In this document: positions 15,547 to 23,458 of the stretch, piece after piece
Numbering within the stretch: position 1 is the stretch's first letter
How the letters are laid out: every line of letters starts with the position of its first letter
Source: Falsiroseomonas sp046052145
Lineage (GTDB): Bacteria; Pseudomonadota; Alphaproteobacteria; Acetobacterales; Acetobacteraceae
DNA length: 64,000 nucleotides
Reading direction: 5' to 3'
Assembly: GCA_046052145.1 (NCBI GenBank)
Contig: JBJOMW010000012.1
Coordinates: 54,771-118,770, forward strand
The notes under the pieces: generated by a model
What the model was told of the DNA's origin: nothing
Databases searched by the model: none
What the model saw: the letters and a program-made list of their open reading frames with translations, nothing else
Program-made: the position numbers and the translations under genes

Positions 15547-16527
15547 TTACTCGGGCTGCACGCCCGCGGCGCGCAGGATGGAGGTGTATTGCTGCACCCC
15601 ATCGGCCACGAGCCGCATGATCTGCTCAGCGGTCTCGAAGCCAGGGCGCGGCGCGACGCCGGCCACTTCGGTCAGCCGCGCTGCGCTCTGCTGGATCGCG
15701 GCCTGGAAGGCGACGCCGAGCGCGGCCACGATCGGAGCCGGCGTGGCCGCGGGCGCGAGGATCGGGAAGAACTCCTCCAGGATGACGCCCGGAAGCCCTG
15801 CCTCGGGCGCGCTCGGGACGTTGGGCAGAGCGGGCGAGCGCTGCTCGGCAAGAACGGCGAGCGCCCGAAGGCCGCCCTGGCGGACCTGACCCAGCGAGGA
15901 CGCCATGGTCGGCGCGCCGACCTGGGATTCGTTGGAGACCAGCGCCGCGACACCCGGCCCGCCGCCGCGGTAATGCACCATCTCGACCTGCACCTGGGCG
16001 AGAGAGCGGAACAGCTCGCCGCCCACATGCACGCCGCTGCCGATGCCGGCCGTCGCGAAATTGAACCGCCCCGGATTGGCCCGGAGCAGGGCGACCAGTT
16101 CCTGCCCCGTGCGGGGCGCCATCTGCGGGTTCACCACAAGGACGTAGGGCGAGAAGCCTGCGACGGCCACGCCGGTGAAGTCCCTGACCGTATCGTAGGG
16201 CACGCGCGCGACGATGGCGGGCACCGTGGAATGCGAGCTGTTGATCAGCACCGTGTACCCATCCGGCGCCGCCCGCGCGACATGCTCGGAGCCGATCACG
16301 CTGCCGGCGCCGGCGCGGTTCTCGACGACGACCGGCTGGCCGAGCGACTGGCTCGCGGCTTCGGCGACGATGCGGCCGACGATATCGTTCGACCCGCCGG
16401 GGGCGAAGGGCACGATCAGGCGGATCGGGCGGTTCGGGCGCCAGGCCGGGGCGGGCTGGGCGCGGACGACCGACGGGGCAAGGCCGGCGGCCAGAGCCAG
16501 CGAAAGAGTGCGACGGCGGGTCTGCAC
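15547..16527 (-). CDS. TctC/Bug-family solute-binding protein downstream of atzGEH
   Basis: Shows VPFAPGGSNDIVGR, VVENRAGAGS, APDGYTVL, VHYRGGGPGVAALV and LPNVPSAPEAG, all standard for the family. The GTG at 16527 was chosen because gggag lies 8 bases before it and the signal QTRRRTLSLALAAGLAPSVVRAQ begins there; the ATG at 16593 has no ribosome site. It has 326 residues. It is 140 bases after the atzH-like gene on the same strand, so it may import the substrate of that operon. Confidence 0.87.
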   Translation of the reverse strand: MQTRRRTLSLALAAGLAPSVVRAQPAPAWRPNRPIRLIVPFAPGGSNDIVGRIVAEAASQSLGQPVVVENRAGAGSVIGSEHVARAAPDGYTVLINSSHSTVPAIVARVPYDTVRDFTGVAVAGFSPYVLVVNPQMAPRTGQELVALLRANPGRFNFATAGIGSGVHVGGELFRSLAQVQVEMVHYRGGGPGVAALVSNESQVGAPTMASSLGQVRQGGLRALAVLAEQRSPALPNVPSAPEAGLPGVILEEFFPILAPAATPAPIVAALGVAFQAAIQQSAARLTEVAGVAPRPGFETAEQIMRLVADGVQQYTSILRAAGVQPE

Positions 16528-16667
16528 GAGGACGTCTCCCAAGGTCCGGCTGCGCTCTGCCCGCAGCTGCGGCGCGCCGTTTCGTTCCTGCATTACGCTG
16601 CGGTTAAAGGCCCTTAGCAGATCCGCGGCGCCCCGTCTGCCCACCCGCCGGGCGGTGGCAGCCCCCC

Positions 16668-17054
16668 TTAGCCCGGCGTCTGTAGCAGGCTCACATGGGC
16701 TGCCACGACCCGCCAGCCAGTGCCGGGGATGCGCACCCAGCTCTGGCTCTGCCGCCCCACCCGGTCGCTGCCGACGCGGCGGAAGGTGGTGTTGCAGGTG
16801 GCGAAGTCCCGCCCATAGGTGGTGATCTCCGTCCGCACCAACTCGCGCGCGAGGCCCGCCGGGCTGCGCCCCGCCCGGAAGGCCTTGATCTCGTCATAGC
16901 CGTGCAGGTTCTCGGTCGCGCCATAGCGCAGCGTATGCGGGCTGTCCCAGAAGAGCTCGTCCAGCACCGCGACGTCATTGGTGGTCAGCGCGGCCTCGTA
17001 GCGCATGAACTGGGCGGTGACCTCGGCCACCACCTCGGGGATGTTGATCTCCAT
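16668..17054 (-). CDS. atzH: AtzH-like 1,3-dicarboxyurea decarboxylase family protein, paralogue 2
   Basis: An AtzH/DUF3225 protein; the studied enzyme converts 1,3-dicarboxyurea to allophanate after AtzE acts. Visible family strings are MRYEAALTTNDVAVLDELFW, PHTLRYGATENLHGYDEIKAFR, GRDFATCNTTFRR and WRVVAAHVSLLQ. ATG 17054 has ggag eight bases ahead; a GTG at 17063 overlapping the atzE stop is the alternative. 128 residues from the ATG. It is the third gene of an atzG-atzE-atzH operon with overlapping or nearly overlapping ends. Confidence 0.85.
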   Translation of the reverse strand: MEINIPEVVAEVTAQFMRYEAALTTNDVAVLDELFWDSPHTLRYGATENLHGYDEIKAFRAGRSPAGLARELVRTEITTYGRDFATCNTTFRRVGSDRVGRQSQSWVRIPGTGWRVVAAHVSLLQTPG

Positions 17055-17059
17055 GACGT

Positions 17060-18457
17060 TCACTCCGGGGGATTGGGGGATGCGGCGACGCCGGCGCGTT
17101 CCAGCGCGGCGGCGACGCGGAACAGATCGGCTTCCCGCCAGGGGGCCGCGACGAGCTGCACGCCGATCGGCAGGCCAGCCGGCGCGCCGGCGGCGGCGGG
17201 ATCGGCCAGCGGCACGACCAGCGCCGGCAGGCCGATGCAGGAGATGGGCTGGGTGAAGACGCCAAGGTTGGGGCGCACGGGAATCCGTTCCCCATCCACC
17301 TCGATCATCTCCTGCCCGATCGGCGGGGCGACATAGGGCGTGGCCGGCAGCACCAGCACATCGGCGTCATCGAACACCCGGAGCGCCGCGGCGCGATAGG
17401 CGGCGCGGGCGCGCTGCGCCTGCAGCAGCCAATGCGCCGGCAGCAGCGCACCGGCCAGGAACCTGTCGCGCGTCATCGGGTCGAAGTCATCGGGCCGGGT
17501 GCGGAGATCGGGCAGGTGCAGATTGCCGCCTTCGGCCATGGTGATCAGGAACGCCGCGGCACGGCCCTGCGCGGCGTGCGGCACCTCGACGCGCTGCGTG
17601 GCACCGAGCGCGCGCGCCACGATCTCGACCGCAGCGAAGCATTCGGCATGGCCGTTCCGTGCGAAATGCCCCGCACCCACGGCGATCCGGAGCCCCGCGG
17701 TCCCGGCGCCGAGCAGGCCGGAGACAGGCTCGGCAGGGCGCCATTGCTGCGCGGGGTCATCGGCATCCGCGCCCTGCAGCACGTCATAGGCGAGCGCGAG
17801 GTCGGCGAGATCTCGGGAAAAGGGGCCGAGATGGTCGAAGCTGCCGGCGAACAGATAGGACCCCGTGCGCGACAGCCGCCCATAGCTCGGCTTCAGCCCG
17901 AAGATGCCGCACAGCGAGGCCGGCACGCGGATCGAGCCATTGGTGTCGGAGCCGAGCGAGAGCGGCACCATCCCCGCCGCCACCGCCGCCGCCGATCCGC
18001 CCGAGGAGCCGCCGGCCATACGCATCACATCATGCGGGTTGCGCGCCGGGCCGTAATGGCTGTTCTCGGTGGTGAAGCCATAGGCGTATTCGTCCATGTT
18101 CAGCGCGCCGAGGCAGACCCCGCCTGCCGAAGCGAGGCGCCGCACCAGAAAGGCGTCGCGCGCCGCCGGCGGCCGGCCGCGCTCGATCACGGAACCGGCG
18201 AGCGTCGTGACGCCAGCCAAGTCAAACAGGTTCTTCACCGCGTAAGGTACGCCCGCGAGCGGCCCCGGGTCGCGCCCCTCGGCAACCGCCGCATCCACCG
18301 CCGCGGCTTCCGCCCGCGCGCGCGCGACGGTCCGTTCGGTGAAAGCGTTGAAGCGATGGTCACGCGCCGCAATGTCGGCGATGGCCTGCTCCGCGAGGTC
18401 CGCGGCGCGCTGTTTGCCGGCGCGGATCGCAGCCGCGGTCGCGGCGGCGGAGATCAT
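17060..18457 (-). CDS. atzE: AtzE-type amidase (1-carboxybiuret hydrolase family)
   Basis: An amidase-signature enzyme that, in complex with AtzG, hydrolyses 1-carboxybiuret in the cyanuric acid pathway. The Ser-cisSer-Lys triad is present: Lys75 in YAVKNLFDL, cis-Ser151 in GGSSGGSAAAVAAG, and nucleophile Ser175 in GSDTNGSIRVPA (Asn replaces the usual second Gly of GSDTGGS). 465 residues, as in AtzE. Its ATG overlaps the atzG stop by four bases. AtzE proteins are also common in bacteria with no cyanuric acid pathway, and no AtzD-like gene is in this window, so the native amide may be different. Confidence 0.87.
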   Translation of the reverse strand: MISAAATAAAIRAGKQRAADLAEQAIADIAARDHRFNAFTERTVARARAEAAAVDAAVAEGRDPGPLAGVPYAVKNLFDLAGVTTLAGSVIERGRPPAARDAFLVRRLASAGGVCLGALNMDEYAYGFTTENSHYGPARNPHDVMRMAGGSSGGSAAAVAAGMVPLSLGSDTNGSIRVPASLCGIFGLKPSYGRLSRTGSYLFAGSFDHLGPFSRDLADLALAYDVLQGADADDPAQQWRPAEPVSGLLGAGTAGLRIAVGAGHFARNGHAECFAAVEIVARALGATQRVEVPHAAQGRAAAFLITMAEGGNLHLPDLRTRPDDFDPMTRDRFLAGALLPAHWLLQAQRARAAYRAAALRVFDDADVLVLPATPYVAPPIGQEMIEVDGERIPVRPNLGVFTQPISCIGLPALVVPLADPAAAGAPAGLPIGVQLVAAPWREADLFRVAAALERAGVAASPNPPE

Positions 18458-18669
18458 GCGCCGCTCCCGGGCGGCATTTCCCGCCCTGCCACGAAGACCG
18501 GCGCCTGCTCATCGGCCGGGCCAAGCGGCAGCGTCTCGACCAGCGCGGCCATGCGCGACGCCAGCTTCAGATTGGCGGCGACACCTGGCAGGTGGCGATC
18601 ATCGAGCGGCAGGCCGACCGCCGCAGCGGCCGCCTTCGCATAGGCTTCGGCGTCGAATTCGATGCTCAT
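18454..18669 (-). CDS. atzG: AtzG-like small partner of the amidase (DUF4089)
   Basis: A 71-residue helical protein that, like GatC with GatA, wraps around and stabilises the amidase AtzE. The sequence runs FDAEAYAKAAAAAVGLPLDD, then VAANLKLASRMAALVETLP, and ends with the extended PADEQAPVFVAG tail seen in this family. Start at 18669; the longer in-frame extension upstream is not family-like. It overlaps atzE by four bases and is first in the operon. The AtzG family is about 68 residues, so the size fits. Confidence 0.85.
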   Translation of the reverse strand: MSIEFDAEAYAKAAAAAVGLPLDDRHLPGVAANLKLASRMAALVETLPLGPADEQAPVFVAGREMPPGSGA

Positions 18670-18822
18670 CTGGCGACCGGCGCTCCGGGTCTTGGCGTAA
18701 GGAACCGCCAGGGCAGAGCAACCTTCGTGCCGTGGCGCGGCCGCCACGTCCAGGCCGCCATCGCGCGAAGCAGGTGGGGCGAATGACCATGCCCTGGGCA
18801 GACCCGCCCGCCCAGGACGCAG

Positions 18823-18854
18823 AAACGGCGCCGAAGGGTCCCCTCCGGCGCCGT
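18823..18854 (-). terminator. Probable terminator after katG
   Basis: Fourteen-base arms (acggcgccgaaggg / ccctccggcgccgt) with a single mismatch. On the minus strand the stem is followed by ttctg, a weak T-run. It lies 60 bases past the katG stop and separates katG from the atzGEH operon. Confidence 0.6.
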
Positions 18855-18914
18855 CCGCATCCTATGGCGATGTTGGCCACCGGGCGCGGCTGCGCCCGAT
18901 GGCCCGTCCCGGGA

Positions 18915-21122
18915 TCACGCCAGGTCGAAGCGGTCCAGGTTCATCACCTTGGTCCAGGCCGCCACGAAATCGGCGACGAACTTCGCCTGGTTGTCGGACT
19001 GGGCGTAGACCTCCGACAGCGCGCGCAGCTGGCTGTTGGAGCCGAACACCAGATCCACGCGGGTGCCCGTCCACTTCACCGTGCCGGTGGCGCGATCGCG
19101 GCCCTGGAACTCCTCCGCCGTCTCATCGGTCGGCGACCAGGCGGTGCCCATGTCGAGCAGGTTGACGAAGAAGTCGTTCGTCAGCTGGCCCGGACGGGTG
19201 GTCAGCACGCCATGCGGCGAGCCGGCATGGTTGGCGCCGAGCACACGCAGGCCACCGACCAGCGCCGTCATCTCGGGCGCCGTCAGCGTCAGCAGCTGCG
19301 CCTTGTCCACCAGCTGCTCCTCGGCCGGGACCGTGAAGCGCGCCTTGCGGTAGTTGCGGAAGCCATCGGCCTCCGGCTCCAGCACGGCGAAGGACGCCGC
19401 GTCGGTCTGCTCGGCGGTCGCATCCGTGCGGCCCGGCGCGAAGGGCACCGTCACCGCATGGCCCGCCGCCTTCGCCGCTGCCTCGATCGCAGCAGCGCCG
19501 CCCAGCACGATGAGGTCAGCGAGCGAGACCTGCTTGCCGCCGGTGGCAGCGGCGTTGAACGCCTTCTGCACGCCTTCGAGCTTCGCCAGCACCGCGGTGA
19601 GCTGGGCAGGCTGGTTCACCGCCCAATCCTTCTGCGGGGCAAGGCGAATGCGCGCGCCATTGGCGCCACCGCGGCGGTCGGAGCCGCGGTAGGTCGAGGC
19701 CGAGGCCCAGGCCGTCTGCACGAGCTGCGAGACGGTCAGGCCCGCGGCCAGGATCTGCGCCTTCAGCGCGGCGATGTCGGCCGCATCCACCAGCTTGTGC
19801 GTCACCGGCGGGACGGGGTCCTGCCAGATCAGCTCCTCGGCGGGCACGTCGGAGCCGAGGTAGCGAACCTTCGGCCCCATGTCGCGATGCGTCAGCTTGA
19901 ACCAGGCGCGCGCGAAGGCATCGGCGAACTGGTCCGGGTTCTTGTGGAAGCGCTCCGAGATCTTGCGGTACTCGGGGTCCATCTTCATCGCCATATCCGC
20001 CGTGGTCATCATTGGCGGGTGGCGCTTGGACGGGTCATGCGCGTCCTCGACCAGCGTCCAGGCAGCGCGGTCCTTCGGGTGCCACTGATTCGCGCCGGCC
20101 GGGGACTTGTGCAGCTCCCACTCATGGCCGAGCAGCATGTCGAAATAGCCCATGTCCCACTTGGTGGGGTTCGGCTTCCACGCGCCCTCGATGCCCGAGG
20201 TGATGGCATCGCCACCCTTGCCGGACTTGAAGGTGCTGAGCCAGCCGAAGCCCATCGCCTCGAGCGGCGCGGCCTCAGGCTCGGGGCCGACGTGATGCGC
20301 GGGGCCCGCGCCGTGCGCCTTGCCGAAGGTGTGGCCGCCCGCGACGAGGGCGACCGTCTCTTCGTCGTTCATCGCCATGCGCGCGAAGGTCTCGCGGATG
20401 TCGCGACCGGAGGCGACGGGGTCCGGGTTGCCGTTCGGGCCCTCGGGGTTCACGTAGATGAGGCCCATCTGCACGGCCGCCAGCGGGTTCTCGAGCTGGC
20501 GGTCGCCCGAGTAGCGCTTGTCGCCGAGCCACGTGTCCTCGGTGCCCCAGTAGATGTCTTCCTCGGGCTCCCAGATGTCCACGCGGCCGCCGCCGAAGCC
20601 GAAGGGCTTCAGGCCCATATCCTCGATGGCGCAGTTGCCGGCCAGGATGAACAGGTCGGCCCAGCTGATCGTGTTGCCGTACTTCTGCTTGATCGGCCAC
20701 AGCAGGCGGCGCGCCTTGTCGAGGTTGCCGTTGTCGGGCCAGGAGTTTTCCGGCGCGAAGCGATGCGCGCCGTTGGAGGCACCGCCGCGGCCGTCCGCCG
20801 TGCGGTAGGTGCCCGCCGCGTGCCACGCCATGCGGATGAAGAAGGGGCCGTAATGGCCGTAATCGGCCGGCCACCAATCATGGCTGACCTTCATCAGCGC
20901 GAAGATGTCCTTCTTCAGCGCCGCGAGGTCGAGCTTCTTGAATGCCTCGGCGTAGCTGAACGCCGTGCCCATCGGGTTGGACTTCGCCGAGTGCTGGCTG
21001 AGGATGCGCAGGTTCAGCGCATTCGGCCACCAGTCGCGATTCGAGCGCGTCGAGAACCGTGCCGCGTTGGGCTTGCCATGCATCACCGGGCACTTGCCGG
21101 CGCTTGCCGCATTTCCGTCCAT
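18915..21122 (-). CDS. katG: Catalase-peroxidase
   Basis: A haem enzyme removing hydrogen peroxide by catalase and peroxidase reactions. The distal triad is Arg97-Trp100-His101 (FFIRMAWHAAGTYR). The adduct partners are recognisable as Trp100, the Tyr of MGLIYVNPEGPNG and the Met of LEAMGFGW. The proximal His lies in VAGGHTFGKAHGAG. A second, non-haem domain follows from about residue 430 (YRGSDRRGGANGARIRL). 735 residues is standard. The ATG at 21122 has ggaggg nearby; the upstream ATGs lie in non-conserved sequence. It is divergent from oxyR, whose product probably activates it. Confidence 0.95.
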   Translation of the reverse strand: MDGNAASAGKCPVMHGKPNAARFSTRSNRDWWPNALNLRILSQHSAKSNPMGTAFSYAEAFKKLDLAALKKDIFALMKVSHDWWPADYGHYGPFFIRMAWHAAGTYRTADGRGGASNGAHRFAPENSWPDNGNLDKARRLLWPIKQKYGNTISWADLFILAGNCAIEDMGLKPFGFGGGRVDIWEPEEDIYWGTEDTWLGDKRYSGDRQLENPLAAVQMGLIYVNPEGPNGNPDPVASGRDIRETFARMAMNDEETVALVAGGHTFGKAHGAGPAHHVGPEPEAAPLEAMGFGWLSTFKSGKGGDAITSGIEGAWKPNPTKWDMGYFDMLLGHEWELHKSPAGANQWHPKDRAAWTLVEDAHDPSKRHPPMMTTADMAMKMDPEYRKISERFHKNPDQFADAFARAWFKLTHRDMGPKVRYLGSDVPAEELIWQDPVPPVTHKLVDAADIAALKAQILAAGLTVSQLVQTAWASASTYRGSDRRGGANGARIRLAPQKDWAVNQPAQLTAVLAKLEGVQKAFNAAATGGKQVSLADLIVLGGAAAIEAAAKAAGHAVTVPFAPGRTDATAEQTDAASFAVLEPEADGFRNYRKARFTVPAEEQLVDKAQLLTLTAPEMTALVGGLRVLGANHAGSPHGVLTTRPGQLTNDFFVNLLDMGTAWSPTDETAEEFQGRDRATGTVKWTGTRVDLVFGSNSQLRALSEVYAQSDNQAKFVADFVAAWTKVMNLDRFDLA

Positions 21123-21322
21123 CAATCCCTCCGATCCTGGCCGCTTGGCCTGACGGGCCCCGCCTGCGGGACCCATGTGACCCAAGGGGAACGGCCCGGC
21201 ACCATGCCGCCCTCCTCCGCATCGCTCCGCGGCGCCGACGGCACCGCGCAGGATGAGGATGCGGCGCGCACCGCCGTTGCCCCTTCGGTCAGATGGGGTG
21301 GCCTACCACGGCGCGCCAACAG

Positions 21323-21349
21323 AGGATAGACAGAGTACAAGTTTTCCAA
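21323..21349 (-). promoter_or_regulatory. Possible katG promoter
   Basis: On the minus strand TTGGAA (21349-21344) and TATCCT (21328-21323) form a -35/-10 pair with a short 15-base spacer. The OxyR-like site lies just upstream of the -35, where class I activation by OxyR would place it. The spacing is poor, so this is tentative. Confidence 0.35.
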
Positions 21350-21357
21350 AGAGTGCG

Positions 21358-21372
21358 ATAGACTGCAGCTAT
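21358..21372. promoter_or_regulatory. OxyR-like binding site in the katG-oxyR intergenic region
   Basis: The 15-mer is ATAG-N7-CTAT and matches nine of the ten defined positions of the OxyR element ATAGnTnnnAnCTAT. It lies 21 bases before the oxyR ATG and upstream of the presumed katG promoter, so it could serve both autoregulation and katG activation. I do not see the second half-element at the expected 22-base distance. Confidence 0.65.
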
Positions 21373-21393
21373 CAAGAGGCCGTCATCACGCCC

Positions 21394-22311
21394 ATGAACC
21401 TCCGCGATCTGCGCTATCTGCTTGCCGTCGCCGAGCATGGCCATTTCGGCCGTGCGGCGGAGGCCTGCGGGGTCAGCCAGCCGACCCTGTCGGTCCAGCT
21501 CCGCAAGCTGGAGGAGCAGCTCGGCCTCGCGCTGTTCGAGCGTGGCGGCAAGGGCGTGGCGCCGACACCGGCCTGCGAGCGGCTGCTCGGCCATGTCCGC
21601 ACCACGGTGGCGGAGGCCGATGCGATCCTGGCCGCCGCGCGCGACCTGCGCGACCCGCTCGCCGGGCGGCTCCGGCTTGGCATCATCCCGACGCTCGCGC
21701 CCTATCTGCTGCCGCTGGTCTTCGCGCCGCTGCGCGCGGCGCTGCCCGCGCTCGAGATCGAGCCGTGGGAGGACCAGACGGCCTCACTGCTGCGGCTGTT
21801 GCGCGCGCATGACCTCGACGCCGCGATCCTGGCGACGGAGGTGGATGGGCCGGACCTCACCAGCCTGTCGCTCTTCGACGAGCCCTTCCTGGCCGCACTG
21901 CCGCCGGAGCATGCGCTGGCTGCGTTGCCGCGCGTGGCGGAGGCCGATCTCGCGCGTGACATCCTGGTGCTGGCGGATGGGCACTGCCTGCGCGACCAGA
22001 CGCTGGCGGCCTGCGGCCAGGGTGGGCGCGCAAGCGGGGTGCCGGGCGACACGCTGCGCGCGGCGAGCCTTTCGACGCTGCTGAACATGGTCGCGGCCGG
22101 CTATGGCACGACGCTGATCCCGGGGCTCGCGGCTGGCGCGGCGCAGGATGCGGGCATCGTGCTGCGCCCGCTTGCCACCCAGGCGGGGCGGACCGTCCGG
22201 CTCGCCTGGCGCACCCGCTTCCCGCGCCGCGCAGCGCTGGAGGCGGTGGCGCAGGTCATCACGAAGCGCCTGAGCGGCTTCGCCGCGGGCGCCGCGGCAG
22301 GGCAGATCTAG
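21394..22311 (+). CDS. oxyR: LysR-family peroxide sensor OxyR
   Basis: A transcription factor activated by disulfide formation when peroxide rises. The N-terminal winged helix (MNLRDLRYLLAVAEHGHFGR, QPTLSVQLRKLEEQLG) is followed by the sensing domain with ADGHCLRDQTLAAC, where Cys198 and Cys207 keep the nine-residue spacing of Cys199/Cys208 in the E. coli protein. This pair separates it from other LysR regulators. 305 residues. Start at 21394; an earlier ATG at 21253 would run through the promoter region. It is divergent from katG. Confidence 0.92.
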   Translation: MNLRDLRYLLAVAEHGHFGRAAEACGVSQPTLSVQLRKLEEQLGLALFERGGKGVAPTPACERLLGHVRTTVAEADAILAAARDLRDPLAGRLRLGIIPTLAPYLLPLVFAPLRAALPALEIEPWEDQTASLLRLLRAHDLDAAILATEVDGPDLTSLSLFDEPFLAALPPEHALAALPRVAEADLARDILVLADGHCLRDQTLAACGQGGRASGVPGDTLRAASLSTLLNMVAAGYGTTLIPGLAAGAAQDAGIVLRPLATQAGRTVRLAWRTRFPRRAALEAVAQVITKRLSGFAAGAAAGQI

Positions 22312-22325
22312 GAAGCTCCGCGCGT

Positions 22326-23438
22326 TCAGACGCCGGCGCGTTGCGGCGTGGCCGCGACATGCTGGCGCAGGCGCGGCATGACCTCATGCGCCAGGCGGCA
22401 CATAGTCTCCTGTTCCCAGGCGGCGTTGGGGCCGCTCCAGTCGAGGCCGGCCATCAGCAGGTGGTCGAAGGGCCCCGCGCGATCATGCAGCGCGACCAGC
22501 CGGTCGAGCACCGTCTGGGGCGACCCGGCGATGACGCAATCGGCGATGATCGCCTCGAGCGTCACTGCCTCATCCGGTGTGTCGGCATTCGGCTTCAGCG
22601 TGCCGAGCTGGCCGGCGCGCCGGGCCAGCGTCGAGAGGTAGTGGAAGTAGTAGCGGTTGGCGGAGGCCGCATCGAAGATGCGGTCCCGCGCCTCGGCATC
22701 GGTGGCCGCGATGCAGAAATTCCGCGCGACGCGCCAGGGCGAATTGCCGGCGCTGCCCTGCGCGGCCAGCGCCTCCCGCAGCGTGCGGCCATGGCCTTCC
22801 ACGATGCGTTCGGCCACGAAATTCGCGGACACCACGCCCCAGCCGCGCTCGGCCGCCATGCGCACGCCGAAGCTGTCGGCCGCGCGGGCGGTGATGGCGA
22901 TCGGCGGATGCGGACGCTGATGCGGCTTTGGCATGGTGCCGATGCCGAATTCCGGAATCACCGCCTGGCTGATGCGCGCCGACCAGGTGGGGCCGGCGAT
23001 GTCATAGGGCGCGTCCTGCCCCCAGATGGCGAGCATCATATCCACCGATTCCAGCATGCGCTTGCCGCGCTGCATCGCATCGGTGTTGCCGAACAGCTCC
23101 CAATCCGATGGCAGCCCGCCCGGCCCGATGCCGAGGATCAGGCGGCCGCCGGTCATGTGGTCGAATTGCGCGACCTCGGCCGCCACCTTCGCGGGGTGAT
23201 GGTTCGGCAGGTTGATCACCCCCGTCGCGAAGGTGAGCTTAGTTCGCGGTGCCAGCGCCGCCATGAACATCAGCGGCGAGGCGATGGGCTCCGACGTCGC
23301 GGAAAAATGCTCGCCGATCCAGAGCTCGTCGAAGCCGAGCCGATCAGCGAGAAGCGACTTCTCCGTATCCTCGGCCAGCATCGCCTGCATCCCCCGCTCG
23401 GGCGGATGCAGGGGCATCATGAACAGGCCGAGGCGCAT
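22326..23438 (-). CDS. Luciferase-like flavin-dependent monooxygenase (LLM class)
   Basis: A TIM-barrel FMN enzyme of the bacterial luciferase superfamily that hydroxylates or oxidatively cleaves a substrate with reduced flavin. Typical strings: MRLGLFMMPLHPP, ADRLGFDELWIGEHF near residue 35, TGVINLPNHHPAKVAAEVAQFD around 90, and GRLILGIGPGGLPSDWELFG. 370 residues, with a strong gggaggg site before the ATG. It is 20 bases downstream of the TPP-enzyme gene and forms an IclR-TPP-LLM operon. The flavin reductase is not nearby. Confidence 0.84.
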   Translation of the reverse strand: MRLGLFMMPLHPPERGMQAMLAEDTEKSLLADRLGFDELWIGEHFSATSEPIASPLMFMAALAPRTKLTFATGVINLPNHHPAKVAAEVAQFDHMTGGRLILGIGPGGLPSDWELFGNTDAMQRGKRMLESVDMMLAIWGQDAPYDIAGPTWSARISQAVIPEFGIGTMPKPHQRPHPPIAITARAADSFGVRMAAERGWGVVSANFVAERIVEGHGRTLREALAAQGSAGNSPWRVARNFCIAATDAEARDRIFDAASANRYYFHYLSTLARRAGQLGTLKPNADTPDEAVTLEAIIADCVIAGSPQTVLDRLVALHDRAGPFDHLLMAGLDWSGPNAAWEQETMCRLAHEVMPRLRQHVAATPQRAGV

Positions 23439-23458
23439 TTCCCTCCCCTCCCCGGGCG

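Noticed and set aside
18339..21329. 996-codon open frame on the + strand
   Set aside because: Antisense to katG, atzG and the end of atzE; His/Arg/Ala-rich with no recognisable domain.
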